From: Salinivibrio kushneri
GTDB lineage: Bacteria > Pseudomonadota > Gammaproteobacteria > Enterobacterales > Vibrionaceae
Length of the DNA: 64,000 nt
Direction of reading: 5' to 3'
Assembly (NCBI RefSeq): GCF_027286325.1
Contig: NZ_CP114588.1
Span: 2,071,317 to 2,135,316 of the forward strand
Position 1 is the first letter of the stretch; each line of letters starts with the position of its first letter. Both the position numbers and the translations under genes were made by a program. A model generated the notes under the pieces. That model saw only the letters and a program-made list of their open reading frames with translations, searched no databases and was not told the DNA's origin. Shown one piece after another: positions 1 through 8,525 of this stretch.

Positions 1-233
1 GCACGGCTGCTAACCCGCAAGCCATATACTTGTTCACTCAATTCTTTATACGCATCCACTTTAGAGGCACGCATGGCACGGGTTTCTTTTTCTTCTTGGG
101 TTGCGCCTTGTTGCGCGCTGATCGATGCCATTCCCACCGCTGAAATGATATTTTCTTCTTTCATCTTGGTTAATGGCTGACAGGCTGACACCATCAGCAA
201 GATTGCGATGACAAATCCGTGTTTCGTAAACAT
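1..233 (-). CDS. flgP: FlgP, LPP20-family flagellar outer-membrane lipoprotein (3' part cut by the window edge)
   Basis: Only the first 77 codons lie in the window; the gene runs off the left edge. The translation starts MFTKHGFVIAILLMVSACQP, a lipoprotein signal with the lipobox VSAC (Cys18), followed by a charged segment of the LPP20 type. In vibrios FlgP is an outer-membrane lipoprotein that builds the basal disk around the flagellar motor and is needed for motility. It lies 24 bases downstream of flgO on the same strand, the usual flgOP order, so the two are probably co-transcribed. Identification rests on the lipobox, the short visible sequence and the neighbours flgO and flgT. Confidence 0.85.
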   Translation of the reverse strand, partial: MFTKHGFVIAILLMVSACQPLTKMKEENIISAVGMASISAQQGATQEEKETRAMRASKVDAYKELSEQVYGLRVSSR

Positions 234-257
234 TTATCTACCTTACTCTTTCCTGTA

Positions 258-893
258 CTAAGGTTTTAGCACCACTGTCTCACGCTTCACGCGGTTTTGA
301 TCGTCTCGAATAATAACGCCATCGCGTTTGCGAACCTTGTATAAACTATCAATATCACGCCCAATACGATCGGCCGGCAAGAAGCCTTGCGCCGAGGCAA
401 CCACCACGCGAGACTCCATACCAATCACTCGTGCATTGACTAATACCCCACCGCCTTGACGCAACATGGTACCCGTCAATACATAATCGATTTGTTGTTC
501 AGGGTTCAGCTCTTTCCAGTCTCGACTAATGGTAAAATCGCCGTCTTCCGTCACGCGAATGGCGCCGGTTGATTTAAAGTCAATCACCGTAAAGCCGCGG
601 CGCTGCATTTGGTAAATAAGCCCCTCGGTCACGGTATTACCTAACCAATTGGTCTCATCCATTTTTTGCAAATCAACAAACGAGGTAACCGCCAAGGGTG
701 TTCGCGCTGTCAAATACGCATTGGTGGCTAACAGTTCATCGGCCATGCTGTTTAAAAAGTAATCAAGGGTGTGACGTGGCCGCTGCTTAAGGAAAAACTC
801 ACTGCCCGAATACGGCTCTTTGCCGTTATAAATTGGCGTGTAAGCACAGCCTGTTACCAATAGCGCTACTATCGCCACTATCCACTTTTTCAT
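258..893 (-). CDS. flgO: FlgO, flagellar H-ring outer-membrane lipoprotein
   Basis: This 211-residue protein begins with a lipoprotein signal peptide, MKKWIVAIVALLVTGC, with lipobox VTGC and Cys16 as the lipidated residue. The body resembles the FlgO family: a mixed alpha/beta fold with the segment LGNTVTEGLIYQMQRRGFTVIDF. FlgO is an outer-membrane component associated with the H-ring of Vibrio flagella. It is the first gene of an flgOP pair and is divergent from flgT across a 210 bp intergenic region. I saw no sigma-54 element in the flgO direction, so its promoter is unresolved. Confidence 0.9.
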   Translation of the reverse strand: MKKWIVAIVALLVTGCAYTPIYNGKEPYSGSEFFLKQRPRHTLDYFLNSMADELLATNAYLTARTPLAVTSFVDLQKMDETNWLGNTVTEGLIYQMQRRGFTVIDFKSTGAIRVTEDGDFTISRDWKELNPEQQIDYVLTGTMLRQGGGVLVNARVIGMESRVVVASAQGFLPADRIGRDIDSLYKVRKRDGVIIRDDQNRVKRETVVLKP

Positions 894-994
894 CGTATCA
901 TGCTCCGCGCTCAGTCATCGATGTGAGACAAGTGTGTCATTAAGGGTATCGGTTGATTTCATTAAACCTTTACCTTTGATTGCTGGCTCTATTT

Positions 995-1010
995 AGGTAC
1001 ACAACTTGCA
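995..1010 (+). promoter_or_regulatory. Sigma-54 (RpoN) type -24/-12 promoter for flgT
   Basis: The sequence AGGTACACAACTTGCA matches the RpoN consensus, with GG at 996-997, GC at 1008-1009 and exactly ten bases between them, plus a perfect TTGCA -12 block. Transcription would start near 1021, about 80 bases before flgT. Sigma-54 with FlrC-type activators drives the middle flagellar classes in vibrios, so the position is biologically sensible. No experimental support can be read from the sequence. Confidence 0.7.
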
Positions 1011-1103
1011 TCAGCGTCTTTGCGTCATCTTTTTGGTAGGTCTTAACCCTACGCACTAATAGATTGAAAGCAATTTCCATACCCACTAAGTGAGATCTTG
1101 ACT

Positions 1104-2237
1104 ATGAAAACCCTTTTGGCGCGGTTAACGCTCATTGTCAGCCTGAGTGTCGTTCCTTGGGCACACGCGGCGTGGTATGAAGTATCGGCCAGCTCCCCGA
1201 TACTCGAAAGCCAGCAAGCCGCCCGTGTTCGGGCACTTGAAGCAGCGACCTTTGATGCCATGCGCTTCGCAGGTGCCGATGTGGGCAGCTTGCAGCAACT
1301 CAAACGTTTTTACTCACAAGTCAAACCTGGTTACCAGTTTAGCGGCAATGCGGTGCGCGAAGTACAAGTGTTGGAAGAAGGCACGCAAGGCGGCAATTAT
1401 GTTGTCAATCTGCGCTTAGATATCTACCCATCGGCAAACGCTTGCCACAAAACCCAGTATAAAAAAGGCATGGTGCTAACACGTTTTCCGATTGTTTCGC
1501 CCCAACAAGCCGCGTTAGGGGGCATTTATCAATTTGGCGATGACTTCTCCGTACTCCTCAACCGTGAGATTAAACAACACGCACAAAGCTTTGTAGGACG
1601 TGGTATCGCCAATGTCGATGTATCGCCCAATGCGCCACGCACGGTGGCCATGTTAGCTGAAGATAAAGACGCGCAGTTTGTGATCACAGGCGCCATTACT
1701 GATCTGTCTGCCACAACTGATGCCAGCGGCTTTGGTGAGGCACAAAATAACCGCCAATTGGCCGTCAATGTTCAGGCAATGGACAGTGAGAGTGGTGAAG
1801 TCATATTTCAGCGCCGCTATCGCGATGTCGCCCAATGGCCGTTTGAACGCCATAGCCAAGTCGATACCCAAACTGCGCGCTTTTGGCAATCTCCTTATGG
1901 GCAAATGGCACGCCGAATGAGTCGAAATATATTGTTAGATTTAGAGTCGTCACTTTCCTGCCGCGCCAGTAAGCCAGAAATCGTCGCACTCAAAGACAAT
2001 ATTGCACAAATAAATGTCGGACGTATCAATGGGGTTAAACAAGGCGATCAATTAAACCTTTGGCACATTGCCTCGTTCACCGATGATTTAGGCATCGTAC
2101 GTACTCAACGTCGAAAAAGCGGGATCACACTGACCGTTGCACGCGTTTATGAAAGCAGCGCTGAAGCTGTAGTTCAGCCCAATAACCTCAGCGGCAGCAT
2201 ACAAATCGGCGACATAGTGACCAAAGGGGTAAATTAA
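1104..2237 (+). CDS. flgT: FlgT, flagellar H-ring protein
   Basis: FlgT is a periplasmic protein that forms the H-ring with FlgO and FlgP and stabilises the fast polar flagellum of vibrios. The protein of 377 residues starts with a cleavable signal peptide (cleavage expected after AHA near residue 23). It continues WYEVSASSPILESQQAARVRALEAAT, typical of the N-terminal domain. The C-terminal part (about 285-377) has the beta-rich fold that ends in IQIGDIVTKGVN. An upstream TTG at 1098 is in frame, but the ATG at 1104 has GTGAGA placed seven bases before it and is preferred. It is divergent from flgOP and followed at once by an intrinsic terminator. Confidence 0.92.
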   Translation: MKTLLARLTLIVSLSVVPWAHAAWYEVSASSPILESQQAARVRALEAATFDAMRFAGADVGSLQQLKRFYSQVKPGYQFSGNAVREVQVLEEGTQGGNYVVNLRLDIYPSANACHKTQYKKGMVLTRFPIVSPQQAALGGIYQFGDDFSVLLNREIKQHAQSFVGRGIANVDVSPNAPRTVAMLAEDKDAQFVITGAITDLSATTDASGFGEAQNNRQLAVNVQAMDSESGEVIFQRRYRDVAQWPFERHSQVDTQTARFWQSPYGQMARRMSRNILLDLESSLSCRASKPEIVALKDNIAQINVGRINGVKQGDQLNLWHIASFTDDLGIVRTQRRKSGITLTVARVYESSAEAVVQPNNLSGSIQIGDIVTKGVN

Positions 2238-2240
2238 ATG

Positions 2241-2270
2241 AAAACAGGCGCTTAAATCGCGCCTGTTTTT
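2241..2270 (+). terminator. Intrinsic terminator after flgT
   Basis: AACAGGCGC and GCGCCTGTT form a nine-pair stem around a seven-base loop, followed by a run of T. It starts four bases after the flgT stop. The A-rich left flank means it could also work on the minus strand. Confidence 0.85.
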
Positions 2271-2273
2271 ACG

Positions 2274-2279
2274 TATAAT
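2274..2279 (+). promoter_or_regulatory. Perfect -10 hexamer for the tRNA-Arg gene
   Basis: TATAAT lies nine bases before the first base of the tRNA. A 17-base spacer would put a weak -35 (CTTAAA, 2251-2256) inside the loop and right arm of the flgT terminator. The promoter and the preceding terminator therefore appear interleaved, and the leader is almost absent. Confidence 0.55.
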
Positions 2280-2287
2280 GTCGGCAC

Positions 2288-2363
2288 GCTCTCATAGCTC
2301 AACAGGATAGAGCAGTCGCCTCCTAAGCGATCGATCGGGGTTCGAGTCCCTGTGGGAGCGCCA
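2288..2363 (+). tRNA. tRNA-Arg (anticodon CCT)
   Basis: A complete 76-base cloverleaf can be folded. The acceptor stem GCTCTCA pairs with TGGGAGC, with one G-U pair. The D stem is GCTC/GAGC. The five-pair anticodon stem closes the loop CTCCTAA with anticodon CCT. The T stem is CGGGG/CCCTG with loop TTCGAGT. The discriminator is G and the CCA end is encoded at 2361-2363. It reads the rare AGG arginine codon. I found no integrase gene or direct repeat of the 3' end nearby that would suggest use as an attachment site. Confidence 0.97.
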
Positions 2364-2379
2364 TTATCGTTCTATATGG

Positions 2380-2880
2380 CTATAACCAGGTTAAGGCCTG
2401 TGTATAGGTTGCCAGCAGCCAGAGGCTGGCCATCGCCATCACACCAGCGACAATATCATCCAGCATGATCCCCAAGCCACCGTGAACATGTTTATCCAAC
2501 CAGCTGATCGGCCATGGCTTAACCATATCGAAAAGCCGGAATAACACAAAGCCCGCTAAAACGGTTTGCCAATCGGTGGTAGGCACTAACGCCATTGTCA
2601 GCCAAAACCCGACGAATTCGTCCCAAACGATCGCGCCATGATCATGCACTTGCATATCTTTCGACGCCCGCCCACAAATAGCAATGCCGGCAAGGCCACC
2701 AACAATAATTGCCACCCACAGTCCAAGGGTGCCGCCGTAATTGATAAACGCAAGATAAAACGGCACCGCAAATAAGGTACCGACCGTCCCTGGCACAATC
2801 GGTGACAAACCACTGCCAAAGCCAAGCGCAAGCAAATGGTAAGGATTGCTCAAAGACAAACGATGTTTAGGATCCGTCAT
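2380..2880 (-). CDS. pgpA: Phosphatidylglycerophosphatase A
   Basis: PgpA removes phosphate from phosphatidylglycerophosphate in the inner membrane to give phosphatidylglycerol. The 166 residues include the family start PYHLLALGFGSGLSPIVPGTVGT, the acidic motif IVWDEFVGFW (about 84-93) and the C-terminal LDDIVAGVMA, with several hydrophobic membrane segments between. Length matches the family. The start ATG overlaps the last 14 bases of thiL, and AAGGAG inside thiL serves as ribosome binding site, so translation is probably coupled. It is the last gene of the nrdR-rib-nusB-thiL operon. Confidence 0.95.
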   Translation of the reverse strand: MTDPKHRLSLSNPYHLLALGFGSGLSPIVPGTVGTLFAVPFYLAFINYGGTLGLWVAIIVGGLAGIAICGRASKDMQVHDHGAIVWDEFVGFWLTMALVPTTDWQTVLAGFVLFRLFDMVKPWPISWLDKHVHGGLGIMLDDIVAGVMAMASLWLLATYTQALTWL

Positions 2881-3856
2881 GACTTGGCTCCTTAAAGTGA
2901 TCCCACCCGGACAGCGTCCAGTCTAGAGGCTGATTGTCTGAGACAAGTTCAAGGCGATGGCTGCCGGTTATTTGTCCGATGCATTGCACACTCACACCAC
3001 TGTGCTTGAGTGCTGTGTCTAATGTGCCACGGTGTAGCTCAGGGACAGTAAAACACAGTTCGTACTCCTCACCACTGGTCAGGGCAAGTTTTTGTGCCTG
3101 CTCTACATTGGCTTGATCGGCCAACAAGGCTTCAGAAAGAGGTAGTTGCGCCACATCGACTTTTGCACCAACACCGCTGGCGTTGAGGATATGGGTTAAG
3201 TCTGCATGTAAACCATCGGAAATATCAATCGCCGCTGACGCGATACCACGTAATGCCTGCCCAGCAGTTACTCGTGGCTGAGCCCGATAATGACGATTGA
3301 TCAATGTGGTTGCGCGAGCCTTATCAACCACGGGCTTGCCGAGAATATAATCAAGCCCGGCTTGGCTCTCCCCCAGTGTGCCGGTCACAAAAATCCAGTC
3401 TCCCGGTTTGGCACCCGCACGAGTCAGCGCCTGCCCTTTAGGAACATGGCCATGTAAGGTAATGGTGATGCTTTTGGGCCCACGCGTAGTATCGCCGCCA
3501 ATGAGTTGGACTTGAAAATGCTCGGCAAGGGCCGTAAAGCCTTGGCAAAAACCTGCCACCCAAGCATCATCGGGCTCTGGTAATGTGAGCGCCAGAGAAC
3601 ACCAGGCTGGCATTGCCCCCATTGCAGCGAGATCGCTTAAGTTAGACGCTAACGCTTTATGCGCCACATCAGAGGCACTCGCAGTCGGAAGAAAATGGGT
3701 GCCCTCCACCAGCGTATCTGTGGTCACCACTAATTGGCAGCCTTCAGGGACCTCGACCAACGCACAGTCATCACCAATACCTAAAGCGACATCACGACGC
3801 TTGACCGGCTGACGAGCGAAGTAGTCGCGAATCAAATCAAATTCGTTGCGTGTCAT
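2867..3856 (-). CDS. thiL: Thiamine-monophosphate kinase
   Basis: ThiL phosphorylates thiamine monophosphate to thiamine diphosphate with ATP in the cytosol. The protein of 329 residues begins MTRNEFDLIRDYFARQ and carries the ATP/metal motif GIGDDCALV (about 24-32). It also has the family blocks TTDTLVEGTHF, LIGGDTTRG and AAIDISDGLHADL. An in-frame GTG lies two codons upstream (3862), but the ATG fits the family N-terminus better. There is no strong Shine-Dalgarno sequence. A terminator hairpin separates it from nusB upstream, and its end overlaps pgpA. Confidence 0.94.
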   Translation of the reverse strand: MTRNEFDLIRDYFARQPVKRRDVALGIGDDCALVEVPEGCQLVVTTDTLVEGTHFLPTASASDVAHKALASNLSDLAAMGAMPAWCSLALTLPEPDDAWVAGFCQGFTALAEHFQVQLIGGDTTRGPKSITITLHGHVPKGQALTRAGAKPGDWIFVTGTLGESQAGLDYILGKPVVDKARATTLINRHYRAQPRVTAGQALRGIASAAIDISDGLHADLTHILNASGVGAKVDVAQLPLSEALLADQANVEQAQKLALTSGEEYELCFTVPELHRGTLDTALKHSGVSVQCIGQITGSHRLELVSDNQPLDWTLSGWDHFKEPSHDGS

Positions 3857-3882
3857 AAACACTATTTTGTTGGATAGAACAA

Positions 3883-3907
3883 TAAAAAGGCCAGCAATGC
3901 TGGCCTA
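3883..3907 (-). terminator. Intrinsic terminator between nusB and thiL
   Basis: On the minus strand AGGCCAGCA pairs with TGCTGGCCT and is followed by TTTTTAT. It lies 13 bases past the nusB stop and 27 bases before the thiL ATG. It would reduce thiL-pgpA expression relative to the riboflavin genes unless it is read through. Confidence 0.8.
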
Positions 3908-3919
3908 GTCGGGAAGGGA

Positions 3920-4384
3920 TTAACGTAACCGAGGGTACGCTTTATCCAAGACGCCATTAACAAACTTATGGCTGTCTTCTGCGCCAAAGCGTTTGGCCAG
4001 TTCAACGGCCTCATTGATAACCACTTTGTAGGGGACATCGTCGCATTTGATCAGCTCATACATCGCAAGACGCAGTAAGGCATGCTCCATATCATCTAAG
4101 TCCTGCAAAGGACGTGACAAGTATGGGCGCATTTTACTATCAAGCTCTTGATGGCTAAGCGCAACACCGCTAAACAGATTACGGAAGTAAGCAACATCTG
4201 TTTCTGGTTCACGTAGAAGCGGCTCGGTTTTCTGATGCTCGTCTTCTTCTTCGTATTTATCTGCGGCGAGAAATGCTGCTTCAATATCAGCGACATTGCC
4301 TTGCGCCAGTTGCCATGAATAGATGGCTTGCAATGCAAACTGACGTGCATTACGTCGTGCGGCTGGTTTCACTTTAACCCCCAT
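3920..4384 (-). CDS. nusB: Transcription antitermination factor NusB
   Basis: NusB binds boxA RNA with S10 (NusE) in rRNA antitermination complexes. The 154-residue, mostly helical protein carries the family blocks [16 protein letters not shown] near the N-terminus and [16 protein letters not shown] and [12 protein letters not shown] near the C-terminus. It has a slightly longer acidic loop ([13 protein letters not shown], about 43-55) than Escherichia coli NusB. The ATG abuts the ribH stop with no gap, so the two are translationally coupled. It is followed by a terminator. Confidence 0.96.
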   Translation of the reverse strand: MGVKVKPAARRNARQFALQAIYSWQLAQGNVADIEAAFLAADKYEEEDEHQKTEPLLREPETDVAYFRNLFSGVALSHQELDSKMRPYLSRPLQDLDDMEHALLRLAMYELIKCDDVPYKVVINEAVELAKRFGAEDSHKFVNGVLDKAYPRLR

Positions 4385-4855
4385 TTAGGATTCAATTTGG
4401 GACAGAACATTCACCATTTCAAGCGCGCTCAGTGCAGCCTCTGCCCCTTTGTTACCAGCCTTGGTACCTGCGCGTTCGATCGCTTGCTCAATGGTGTCTA
4501 CCGTCAGCACACCAAATGCGACTGGGGTTTCAAACTCCAGTGCAACTTGTGCTAACCCTTTATTACATTCTCCGGCGACATAGTCAAAATGCGGTGTGCC
4601 ACCACGGATCACCGATCCGAGTGCCACAATCGCGTCATAGCGACCGCTCTTGGCGAGCTTTTGGGTCACCACAGGCAACTCGTAGGCACCTGGGCAACGC
4701 ACCACGGTGATATTATCGTCGTTGACTTGGCCTTGGCGCTTCAGTGCGTCAACCGCACCATCCAGCAAACTCTCGTTGATAAAACTATTAAAGCGAGAGA
4801 TAACAATAGCAACCTGCGCGTTGGGCGCGGCAAATGCCCCTTCGATTACGTTCAT
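4385..4855 (-). CDS. ribH: 6,7-dimethyl-8-ribityllumazine synthase
   Basis: Lumazine synthase condenses 3,4-dihydroxybutanone 4-phosphate with the ribitylamino-uracil to the direct precursor of riboflavin. The 156 residues show the substrate loop [14 protein letters not shown] (about 21-34), the PGAYELPV block, [14 protein letters not shown] with the catalytic His, and [12 protein letters not shown]. Length is typical of the icosahedral enzyme. It lies between the ribBA-like gene and nusB. In enterobacterial nomenclature the same gene is called ribE. An extended -10 promoter and paired hairpins precede it. Confidence 0.96.
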   Translation of the reverse strand: MNVIEGAFAAPNAQVAIVISRFNSFINESLLDGAVDALKRQGQVNDDNITVVRCPGAYELPVVTQKLAKSGRYDAIVALGSVIRGGTPHFDYVAGECNKGLAQVALEFETPVAFGVLTVDTIEQAIERAGTKAGNKGAEAALSALEMVNVLSQIES

Positions 4856-4897
4856 GAGCCTTCCTGTGACTTGCTTTCCGGAATGAGAAACCGCGCG

Positions 4898-4953
4898 ATT
4901 CTACCACATTTTTATCCGATGGCACCATGTTCCGTGCCAGTGGATGATGGTGC
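4898..4953 (-). promoter_or_regulatory. Possible internal promoter and alternative hairpins upstream of ribH
   Basis: In the 123 bp between the ribBA-like gene and ribH the minus strand has TGGTAGAAT, an extended -10 element (hexamer 4898-4903), with no good -35. Just upstream (4920-4953) the segment around GGCACCAT can pair either with GTGCCA (4934-4939) or with ATGGTGC (4947-4953); these pairings exclude each other. It does not match the FMN riboswitch. Function is unknown. Confidence 0.35.
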
Positions 4954-4978
4954 TGATCGCGCGCCCCGGTTATCGGTA

Positions 4979-6088
4979 TTATTCGGTGACGTATTCCACC
5001 ACGTTTAAGCCAAAACCTGACAAAGCATGATAACGCTTGGTCGAGGACGACAGCAGGCGCATTTGCTTGACACCAAGATCCGCCAGTATTTGCGACCCAA
5101 TCCCCACTCGGCGAGAGGTCCCCTGCCATTTTGCACCGGCGGGTTTCTCACCTTTATCTTGCGCTTCAAACGCTTTCACTTTGTTGATAATAGCGTCGCT
5201 GGTTTCTTCTTTCCCCAAAATCACCAACACCCCGCCTTCATCGCTAACCCTTTGCATCGCGCGGGTCAGACTCCAGCTGCGCTCAGCCGTCCGATCAGAT
5301 TGGAGCACATCGGTAAAGGTGTCTTGCAGATGGACACGGACCAAGGTGGGATCAGCGCTCACCTCGCCTTTGCACATCGCATAATGGATTTGGTTGTCAA
5401 TGGTGTCACGGTAGGTGACTAAATCAAACTCACCAAATTCCGTCGGCAATTTACACGACGCGACCCGCTCGATGGTGGTTTCGTTGAGGTTACGATACTC
5501 AATCAAATCGGCAATGGTACCCAGCTTGATGCCGTGCTTGTCACAGAACACTTCCAAGTCTGGACGACGTGCCATCGTGCCGTCTTCATTCAAGATCTCA
5601 ACAATCACAGACGCTGGGCTATAGCCACCTAAACGGGCCAGGTCACACCCCGCTTCGGTGTGGCCAGCACGGGTGAGTACCCCCCCTTCTTGCGCCATCA
5701 AGGGGAAGACATGTCCTGGCTGCACCAAGTCAGCCGCTTTGGCGTCGCGGGTAACCGCGGCTTGCACGGTGCGCGCACGGTCAGCCGCCGAAATGCCAGT
5801 GGTTACCCCCTCTGCCGCTTCAATCGACACGGTAAACGCAGTGGAAAATTGCGCGTTATTGTCCGACACCATCAAAGGTAACCCAAGTTGCTGGCAGCGC
5901 TGCTGGGTCAGCGTCAAACAAATCAATCCTCGGCCATGCGTGGCCATAAAGTTAATCGCTTCTGGGGTCACGGCTTCTGCCGCGATGATCAAATCGCCTT
6001 CGTTCTCGCGATCTTCGTCATCCATCAACACTACCATTTTACCTTGGCGGATATCGTCAATGATTTCTTGAGCGCTACTAATTGCCAT
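4979..6088 (-). CDS. ribB: 3,4-dihydroxy-2-butanone-4-phosphate synthase fused to a degenerate GTP-cyclohydrolase-II-like domain (RibBX type)
   Basis: The N-terminal domain (about 1-200) is a complete Rib[12 protein letters not shown] (23-33), [20 protein letters not shown] and [14 protein letters not shown] with the metal and substrate ligands. It makes 3,4-dihydroxy-2-butanone 4-phosphate from ribulose 5-phosphate. The C-terminal domain (about 205-369) aligns with RibA in outline but reads [15 protein letters not shown] at 251-265, where active GTP cyclohydrolase II has a Cys-rich zinc site. No cysteine is found there, so the domain is very unlikely to hydrolyse GTP. This matches the proteobacterial RibBX variant. 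A separate ribA must lie outside the window. Confidence 0.92.
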   Translation of the reverse strand: MAISSAQEIIDDIRQGKMVVLMDDEDRENEGDLIIAAEAVTPEAINFMATHGRGLICLTLTQQRCQQLGLPLMVSDNNAQFSTAFTVSIEAAEGVTTGISAADRARTVQAAVTRDAKAADLVQPGHVFPLMAQEGGVLTRAGHTEAGCDLARLGGYSPASVIVEILNEDGTMARRPDLEVFCDKHGIKLGTIADLIEYRNLNETTIERVASCKLPTEFGEFDLVTYRDTIDNQIHYAMCKGEVSADPTLVRVHLQDTFTDVLQSDRTAERSWSLTRAMQRVSDEGGVLVILGKEETSDAIINKVKAFEAQDKGEKPAGAKWQGTSRRVGIGSQILADLGVKQMRLLSSSTKRYHALSGFGLNVVEYVTE

Positions 6089-6098
6089 CTTGGGATCC

Positions 6099-6761
6099 TT
6101 ATTTCAAAAAACCGGAACGGGCCAATGTGTCGAGACTGATACCCGCTGATTGTGTCGGTTCAGCCGCCTTCTCACCGAGCATCAACCGCTCGAGGTAACG
6201 GGCGATGACATCGACTTCGATGTTTACCTTGCGCCCGGGTGCAAAGTGCTGAATAGTGGTTTGCTCGGCGGTGTGCGGCACAATAGTGAGTTTGATATTG
6301 CCGCCATTCACTTCGTTCACTGTCAAACTGATACCATCCACCGTGATAGAGCCTTTCAATGCCACATATTTGGCGAGTTCAGCCGGTAGTGCAATCCAGT
6401 ACTCCCAGGCGCGACCCGTTTGGCTAACGGACGTCACCTCCCCCAGACCATCTACATGGCCGGAGACCATATGGCCGCCAAAGCGGGTAGTGGGTAGCAT
6501 GGCTTTTTCAAGGTTGACGCTATCTCCCACTGACAAGGCGCCCAGCGACGAACGTGCCAAGGTTTCGGAAGAGACATCCGCGCTGTAACCGGTTGCGCTC
6601 AATGCGACCACGGTTAAACACACTCCGTTGGTGGCGATACTGTCACCCAGTTTGACGTCCGAGAGATCAAGCTCACCGCTGTCGATCGTCAAGATAACGT
6701 CTTGTCCTCGACGGCTCAGGGTTTGTACGCGCCCTATCGCTTCAATAATTCCAGTAAACAT
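6099..6761 (-). CDS. ribC: Riboflavin synthase, alpha subunit
   Basis: Riboflavin synthase dismutates two molecules of 6,7-dimethyl-8-ribityllumazine. The 220-residue protein shows the two tandem beta-barrel repeats of the family. The first starts [13 protein letters not shown] with [13 protein letters not shown]; the second starts [12 protein letters not shown] with [13 protein letters not shown]. The C-terminus continues to [12 protein letters not shown]. It is called ribE in Bacillus-type nomenclature. It lies between ribD (5 bp gap) and the RibBX gene (10 bp gap) in the riboflavin operon. Confidence 0.96.
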   Translation of the reverse strand: MFTGIIEAIGRVQTLSRRGQDVILTIDSGELDLSDVKLGDSIATNGVCLTVVALSATGYSADVSSETLARSSLGALSVGDSVNLEKAMLPTTRFGGHMVSGHVDGLGEVTSVSQTGRAWEYWIALPAELAKYVALKGSITVDGISLTVNEVNGGNIKLTIVPHTAEQTTIQHFAPGRKVNIEVDVIARYLERLMLGEKAAEPTQSAGISLDTLARSGFLK

Positions 6762-6766
6762 CGTTC

Positions 6767-7897
6767 TTAATACTCTTGCGTGATCACAGCGTGCTCAGAG
6801 AGGCTCGCCCGTAAGCGGACATCGTCACCGACAGTCTTTACCTGGTTAAAGTGGAAACGCGGCGCGTCGTCCATCGTTTCTAATCCACCCAATGCGACCA
6901 AAGGACGGCTATCAGCCCCCAATAATACCGGCGCTTGGTAGACAATCAGCTCATCCACCAAAGATTCACTCAGCAGCTTGCTTGCCAGCCTCGCGCCCGC
7001 TTCCACCCACACCTTATCAATATCATGCTCGGCCAGAGCGCGCAGAACCGTAGCCAATGATGCACCTGGCATCACCCACTCTTGAACGTTGTCCGGCCAC
7101 ACTTTATGACTCGGCGCATCAACAACACGGATCACGTCGCCCTCTAGCTGATAAACCGTCGCATCAGGAGAGGTTTTATTGTCTTTATCCAAAATCACTC
7201 GTGTGGGCTGACGCAAGGATGGCTGCGAATAGGTATCGAGGATGTCATCAGGAAGCTGGCCATTGCGAATATTCAGGCTAGGGTCATCGGCAAGCACCGT
7301 GGCACTGGTTGATAAAATAGCGCCGGCTTGCGCGCGGAATGCTTGCACATCGGCGCGCGCGGGCTCACCGGTAATCCATTTACTTTGCCCATTCGCCAAT
7401 GCCGTGCGCCCATCAAGGCTTCCCGCCAATTTGAGCTGAACATACGGCATTGTAGTTTGCATGCGTTTGATAAAACCAGGGTTCAGCGCTTTTGCCTGTT
7501 CAGCCATCACGCCCACAACCACCTCAATGCCTGCTTCTTTTAACCGTGCAATACCACGTCCAGCCACTTTAGGGTTGGGGTCTTGCATGGCGCACACCAC
7601 GCGACTGACGTTAGCGGCAATTAAGGCATCGCAACACGGCGGTGTGCGACCGTAATGAGAGCAAGGTTCTAGGGTGACGTAAGCCGTTGCCCCTTGCGCG
7701 CGTTTCCCCGCCGCCTTTAAAGCGTGTACCTCGGCATGTGGCCCGCCGGGAGCAAGATGAAATCCTTCACCAACAATGTCGTCGCCATGCGCAATCACAC
7801 AGCCCACATTGGGATTCGGGGTCGTGGTAAAGCGCCCTTGAGCGGCAAGCGCTAGCGCGCGCGTCATCATGGTGTTATCGCGTTCGCTTTGACTCAT
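6767..7897 (-). CDS. ribD: Bifunctional pyrimidine deaminase/reductase RibD
   Basis: RibD carries out the second and third steps of the pyrimidine branch of riboflavin synthesis. The N-terminal deaminase domain (about 1-145) has the zinc site HAEVHAL and [11 protein letters not shown]. The C-terminal reductase domain begins near [17 protein letters not shown] and has the family blocks [14 protein letters not shown] and GGLETMDD. At 376 residues it has the normal length. Its ATG overlaps the nrdR stop in an ATGA arrangement, which implies coupling. Confidence 0.96.
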   Translation of the reverse strand: MSQSERDNTMMTRALALAAQGRFTTTPNPNVGCVIAHGDDIVGEGFHLAPGGPHAEVHALKAAGKRAQGATAYVTLEPCSHYGRTPPCCDALIAANVSRVVCAMQDPNPKVAGRGIARLKEAGIEVVVGVMAEQAKALNPGFIKRMQTTMPYVQLKLAGSLDGRTALANGQSKWITGEPARADVQAFRAQAGAILSTSATVLADDPSLNIRNGQLPDDILDTYSQPSLRQPTRVILDKDNKTSPDATVYQLEGDVIRVVDAPSHKVWPDNVQEWVMPGASLATVLRALAEHDIDKVWVEAGARLASKLLSESLVDELIVYQAPVLLGADSRPLVALGGLETMDDAPRFHFNQVKTVGDDVRLRASLSEHAVITQEY

Positions 7898-8343
7898 TTT
7901 TGCAACCGTGCGATTTCTTCGCCAAATTCACGAATGTCTTCAAAACTATGGTACACAGAGGCAAAGCGGATATAAGCCACTTTATCGAGCTCCTTGAGCG
8001 CTTCCATGACTAAGTTTCCCACCATGGCAGAACCAATTTCGCGCTCTCCGGTGGCACGCAAACGTGACTTTATACTGTTGATCGCTTTTTCAATGTCATC
8101 CGCGCTCACTGGGCGCTTTTCTAACGCGCGTTGAATGCCGCCACGTAATTTCTCTTCGTCAAACGGTTCTCGGTTGCCGTTGGTCTTAATCACCCGTGGC
8201 ATCACTAATTCCGCCGTTTCGAACGTGGTATAACGCTCTGCGCACGCCAAACACTGGCGGCGACGGCGAACTTGGTGACCATCAGCCACAAGACGAGAAT
8301 CGATCACTTTGGTGTCGGTAGCACCACAGAATGGACAGTGCAT
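7894..8343 (-). CDS. nrdR: Transcriptional repressor NrdR
   Basis: NrdR senses ATP/dATP and represses ribonucleotide reductase genes. The 149 residues begin with a zinc ribbon, [15 protein letters not shown] and RRRRQCLAC (Cys3, Cys6, Cys31, Cys34), followed by the ATP-cone domain from about residue 46 ([21 protein letters not shown]). A good GAGGAGG ribosome site lies upstream. It is the first gene of the nrdR-ribD operon, an order conserved in gammaproteobacteria. No NrdR box is seen here, as expected, because its targets are the nrd operons. Confidence 0.97.
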   Translation of the reverse strand: MHCPFCGATDTKVIDSRLVADGHQVRRRRQCLACAERYTTFETAELVMPRVIKTNGNREPFDEEKLRGGIQRALEKRPVSADDIEKAINSIKSRLRATGEREIGSAMVGNLVMEALKELDKVAYIRFASVYHSFEDIREFGEEIARLQK

Positions 8344-8474
8344 GAGCGTCGCCTCCTCAATATCGTCTTGCTAGTGTAACCGATTTGTAGCGATGAAAAA
8401 GCCTATCGAAGAGGACTTTATGGTGGTTTTGTGTGCTAAACAAAGCCAGTGGGGCACATCATGTCGATAAAAAC

Positions 8475-8496
8475 AAAAAAGACGCCCGAAGGCGCC
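8475..8496 (-). terminator. Intrinsic terminator of glyA
   Basis: On the minus strand GGCGCC and GGCGTC form a six-pair stem (one G-U) closed by a TTCG tetraloop and followed by TTTTTTG. It lies 30 bases after the glyA stop. Confidence 0.85.
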
Positions 8497-8525
8497 TTAT
8501 AACCTATTCATTTTCGTGCCAATAA

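Noticed and set aside
2288..2363. tRNA-Arg as an integration site of a mobile element
   Set aside because: No integrase gene, no direct repeat of the tRNA 3' end and no change of gene content beside it.
4856..4978. FMN riboswitch before ribH
   Set aside because: None of the conserved RFN blocks can be found; only short alternative hairpins are present.
5658..6071. 137-codon frame antisense to the RibBX gene
   Set aside because: Shadow of a conserved, well-identified gene on the other strand; no domain or ribosome site of its own.
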